A stretch of 16,369 nt of DNA, taken from positions 1 through 16,369 of the forward strand of contig DVMG01000101.1 of assembly GCA_018715105.1 (NCBI GenBank). Direction: 5' to 3'. This stretch comes from Candidatus Ventricola intestinavium. Lineage in GTDB: Bacteria > Bacillota > Clostridia > Christensenellales > Aristaeellaceae. The position numbers and the translations under genes are program-made. This document shows, one piece after another, positions 14,783 to 16,369 of this stretch. The notes under the pieces are model-generated. The model searched no databases. It saw nothing but the letters and a program-made list of their open reading frames with translations, and was not told the DNA's origin. Within the stretch, counting starts at the first letter, position 1; each line of letters starts with the position of its first letter.

Positions 14783-14811
14783 AAGAAAAAGGGGCGGATC
14801 GTTCCGCCCCC
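14783..14811 (-). terminator. Intrinsic terminator after gerW/ytfJ
   Basis: Perfect stem GGGGCGGA/TCCGCCCC around a 4-nt loop, followed on the minus strand by TTTTTCTT. It lies about 70 nt past the gerW stop, marking the end of that transcript. The 14472-14880 intergenic stretch otherwise holds only the aspartate kinase promoter and leader. Confidence 0.85.
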
Positions 14812-14880
14812 GGCATGCCTTCTCTCCGCGCCCCGTTTTGCAGGGACATTCCCCGCGTGCCTGCATCTGCCGGCCAATCC

Positions 14881-15240
14881 TCACGGCTCCTGATACGTCG
14901 CGTTGACCCGCGGCGGCTGAGGCCGCTCCTTTTCCTCATCGCTCAGGCCGCGCAGCTCCTCAATCGCCTGCGGGATCATCTCCACAATGCGCTCCATGGG
15001 CGAAGCGCAGCTGGCGCTGAGCAGCCTGACGCCGTTTTGCGAGCACACGAGGAACCCCATCGGGTGCACGGAAACCCCCGCGCCCGCGCCCCCCGCGAAG
15101 GGCAGGCCGTCCGCCTGAGGGGCGGTCACGCCGCCTGCGTACTGTCCCCCTCCCGCCACAAAGCCGAAGGAAACCTTGGAGATCGGTATGATGGTGGAGC
15201 CGTCCTGTGTTTTGACAGGATCTCCGACCACGGTAGCCAT
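14881..15240 (-). CDS. gerW: GerW/YtfJ-family sporulation protein, 5'-truncated by the adjacent recombinase element
   Basis: 119 residues from ATG 15240 (a GTG at 15243 is also in frame). MATVVGDPVKTQDGS followed by TIIPISKVSFGFVAGGG is the hallmark core of GerW/YtfJ, a small protein needed for normal spore germination in Bacillus. The Gly-rich middle (LPFAGGAGAGVSVHPMGFLV) also matches. Family members normally have some 20 or more residues before this core (a helix ending roughly ikeMVDvNTivGDP). Here the reading frame is closed by TAA immediately upstream (15246-15244), within the end of the recombinase gene, and there is no ribosome binding site. The reading frame is otherwise intact with no decay and a good terminator follows. 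The simplest reading is a gene split by an integrated element, with the 5' part at the element's far end outside this window. A degraded remnant or an atypically short homologue is the alternative. Confidence 0.8.
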   Translation of the reverse strand: MATVVGDPVKTQDGSTIIPISKVSFGFVAGGGQYAGGVTAPQADGLPFAGGAGAGVSVHPMGFLVCSQNGVRLLSASCASPMERIVEMIPQAIEELRGLSDEEKERPQPPRVNATYQEP

Positions 15241-16369
15241 CACTTAAAAAGAACTTCGGGCTTCTCCGGCTCCAGAAAGCGCCAGAAAATCTCAATCTCC
15301 TGCGGTTTTCCCCGGGCATACTTGGGCCCGATGGGTTCGTGTATCGCGATTTTTTCAATGAGGGCATTCACCAGCTCGCGCGTCAAAACCGTTGGATAAG
15401 ACAGGCTGTCTACCAGCTCAATCAGCTTTTCTGCGCGGCCGGGATCGTCTTCCCTTTTGAGCTCTTCCTCCAGAGCATGGATTTTTTCGGAAGCTTCCCT
15501 GTGTTCGGACTGAAACTTATCGGACATGACCGAAAAAATTTCACTTGATATTTTCTCCCCGATCAGGTCTTCATAGAGTTTTGAGAGAACCTTGGAAAGC
15601 TCCTCCTTCCTGGCTTTGAGGGCCTCCAGCTCCTGCCTTTTCTTCCTGCATTCGGCGAGGGCGGCGGCATCCGACATGCCGGCGAGCTTTTCCGCGATCG
15701 CGCGCCTGTCAAGCTTGACCTGCTTATAAAGGCTCTGAATCCGTTTCAGGATGGCATCGCAAAACGCCTCATAGGGCGTATTGTGCGGCGTGCAGGCAAA
15801 CGTTCCGATTTCGCTCTTTCTCCCGCAGCAGAGATAATGGTATTCGCGTCCCTGCGAAATCCGGTTCGACCCGAACCGCATATATCCGCCGCAGTCCGCG
15901 CAGACGGCAATGCCCGCGAAAAGATGCGGCGCGCCTGCCGCTGTCGATCTCCTGCGTTTTTCAATCTGCTCCTGAACGCGCTGGAATGTCTCTTCCGAGA
16001 TGATCGGTTCGTGCGCATGCTTCACCATATACTGTCTGCTCGGGGGCTGTTTCTTTTTCTTGTGATTTTTAAAGGAAATATCTCTCGTTCTGTAATGGAC
16101 GAGCGTCCCGATGTAGACCGGATCCCGGAGGATTTTTTTGACGTTGGCAATCCCCCACTGATACCGCCTTTCCTCCGGGGCCCCGGCATATGTTTTGGCA
16201 TAGGCGCCCCAGTTCCGATAGGCCCTGTATCCCGGCGTCATGACTTTGTGGTTAAAGAGCCACATCCTCACGGCCCAGGCGCCGTTTCCTTCTTCTGCAA
16301 GCTGAAACATTTTTTCGATGATCCACCGGGTTTCCTCATCCGGAACCAGGTGATTCTTCCTGGACGGAT
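15240..16369 (-). CDS. Large serine recombinase, C-terminal part (N-terminal catalytic domain outside window)
   Basis: About 375 residues visible; the frame is still open at the window edge, so the resolvase catalytic domain with the active serine lies beyond 16369. Visible in order: the recombinase DNA-binding domain (DEETRWIIEKMFQLAEEGNGAWAV..., WGIANVKKILRDPVYIGTLV), a zinc-ribbon (LFAGIAVCADCGGYMRFG ... YLCCGR ... C), a long coiled coil (KKRQELEALKARKEELSKVL), and a C-terminal LTRELVNALIEKIAIHE block typical of TndX-like Firmicute recombinases. Such enzymes integrate and excise phages and conjugative elements at specific att sites, usually next to the recombinase gene. Its stop TGA overlaps the ATG of the truncated gerW, placing the predicted att junction within a few bases of 15240. 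Confidence 0.9.
   Translation of the reverse strand, partial: PSRKNHLVPDEETRWIIEKMFQLAEEGNGAWAVRMWLFNHKVMTPGYRAYRNWGAYAKTYAGAPEERRYQWGIANVKKILRDPVYIGTLVHYRTRDISFKNHKKKKQPPSRQYMVKHAHEPIISEETFQRVQEQIEKRRRSTAAGAPHLFAGIAVCADCGGYMRFGSNRISQGREYHYLCCGRKSEIGTFACTPHNTPYEAFCDAILKRIQSLYKQVKLDRRAIAEKLAGMSDAAALAECRKKRQELEALKARKEELSKVLSKLYEDLIGEKISSEIFSVMSDKFQSEHREASEKIHALEEELKREDDPGRAEKLIELVDSLSYPTVLTRELVNALIEKIAIHEPIGPKYARGKPQEIEIFWRFLEPEKPEVLFK

Overview
The window reads as a piece of a moderately GC-rich, spore-forming Firmicute of the class Clostridia. The support is the GerW/YtfJ sporulation protein, strong SigA-type promoters, GGAGG ribosome binding sites with frequent GTG/TTG starts, and a TndX-type large serine recombinase with a Clostridia-style C-terminus. 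Genus cannot be named from this sequence. Every supported gene is on the minus strand, so transcription runs from high to low coordinates.

Region 1 (16369-14783): the C-terminal three quarters of a large serine recombinase whose stop codon overlaps the start of a 5'-truncated gerW/ytfJ. The conserved N-terminal segment of GerW is missing. This looks like the edge of an integrated element sitting inside the sporulation gene. An intrinsic terminator follows gerW.

Region 2 (14690-12940): a monocistronic aspartate kinase gene with its own SigA promoter, a leader of about 127 nt and a terminator.

Region 3 (12900-11330): a membrane-bound PAS-like/GGDEF diguanylate cyclase with a very good promoter flanked by inverted repeats.

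Region 4 (11258-1): a tightly packed operon with a roughly 260-nt structured leader. In order it encodes a UDP-N-acetyl-hexosamine 6-dehydrogenase (TviB/WbpO type), a tail-anchored protein with a long disordered Pro/Gly/Tyr/Met/Gln-rich cytoplasmic part, a long coiled-coil protein with DivIVA-like ends, and a lipoprotein joining a catalytically degenerate NodB fold to an SGNH hydrolase domain. It continues with a PilZ-GT2 membrane glycosyltransferase of the hyaluronan/chitin synthase type, a membrane-anchored second degenerate NodB protein with a C-terminal beta-rich region, a secreted SleL-like GH18 protein, and a membrane protein cut by the window edge.

Together regions 3 and 4 look like a synthase-dependent exopolysaccharide system controlled by cyclic di-GMP. 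The cyclase would make c-di-GMP, the PilZ domain on the synthase would sense it, the dehydrogenase would supply a uronic-acid sugar nucleotide, and the surface proteins (pseudo-deacetylases, SGNH, GH18) would handle or trim the polymer. The two cytoplasmic scaffold-like proteins have no counterpart that I know of in classical Pel, Pga, cellulose or alginate operons. This locus and the recombinase-split gerW are the two most interesting signals.
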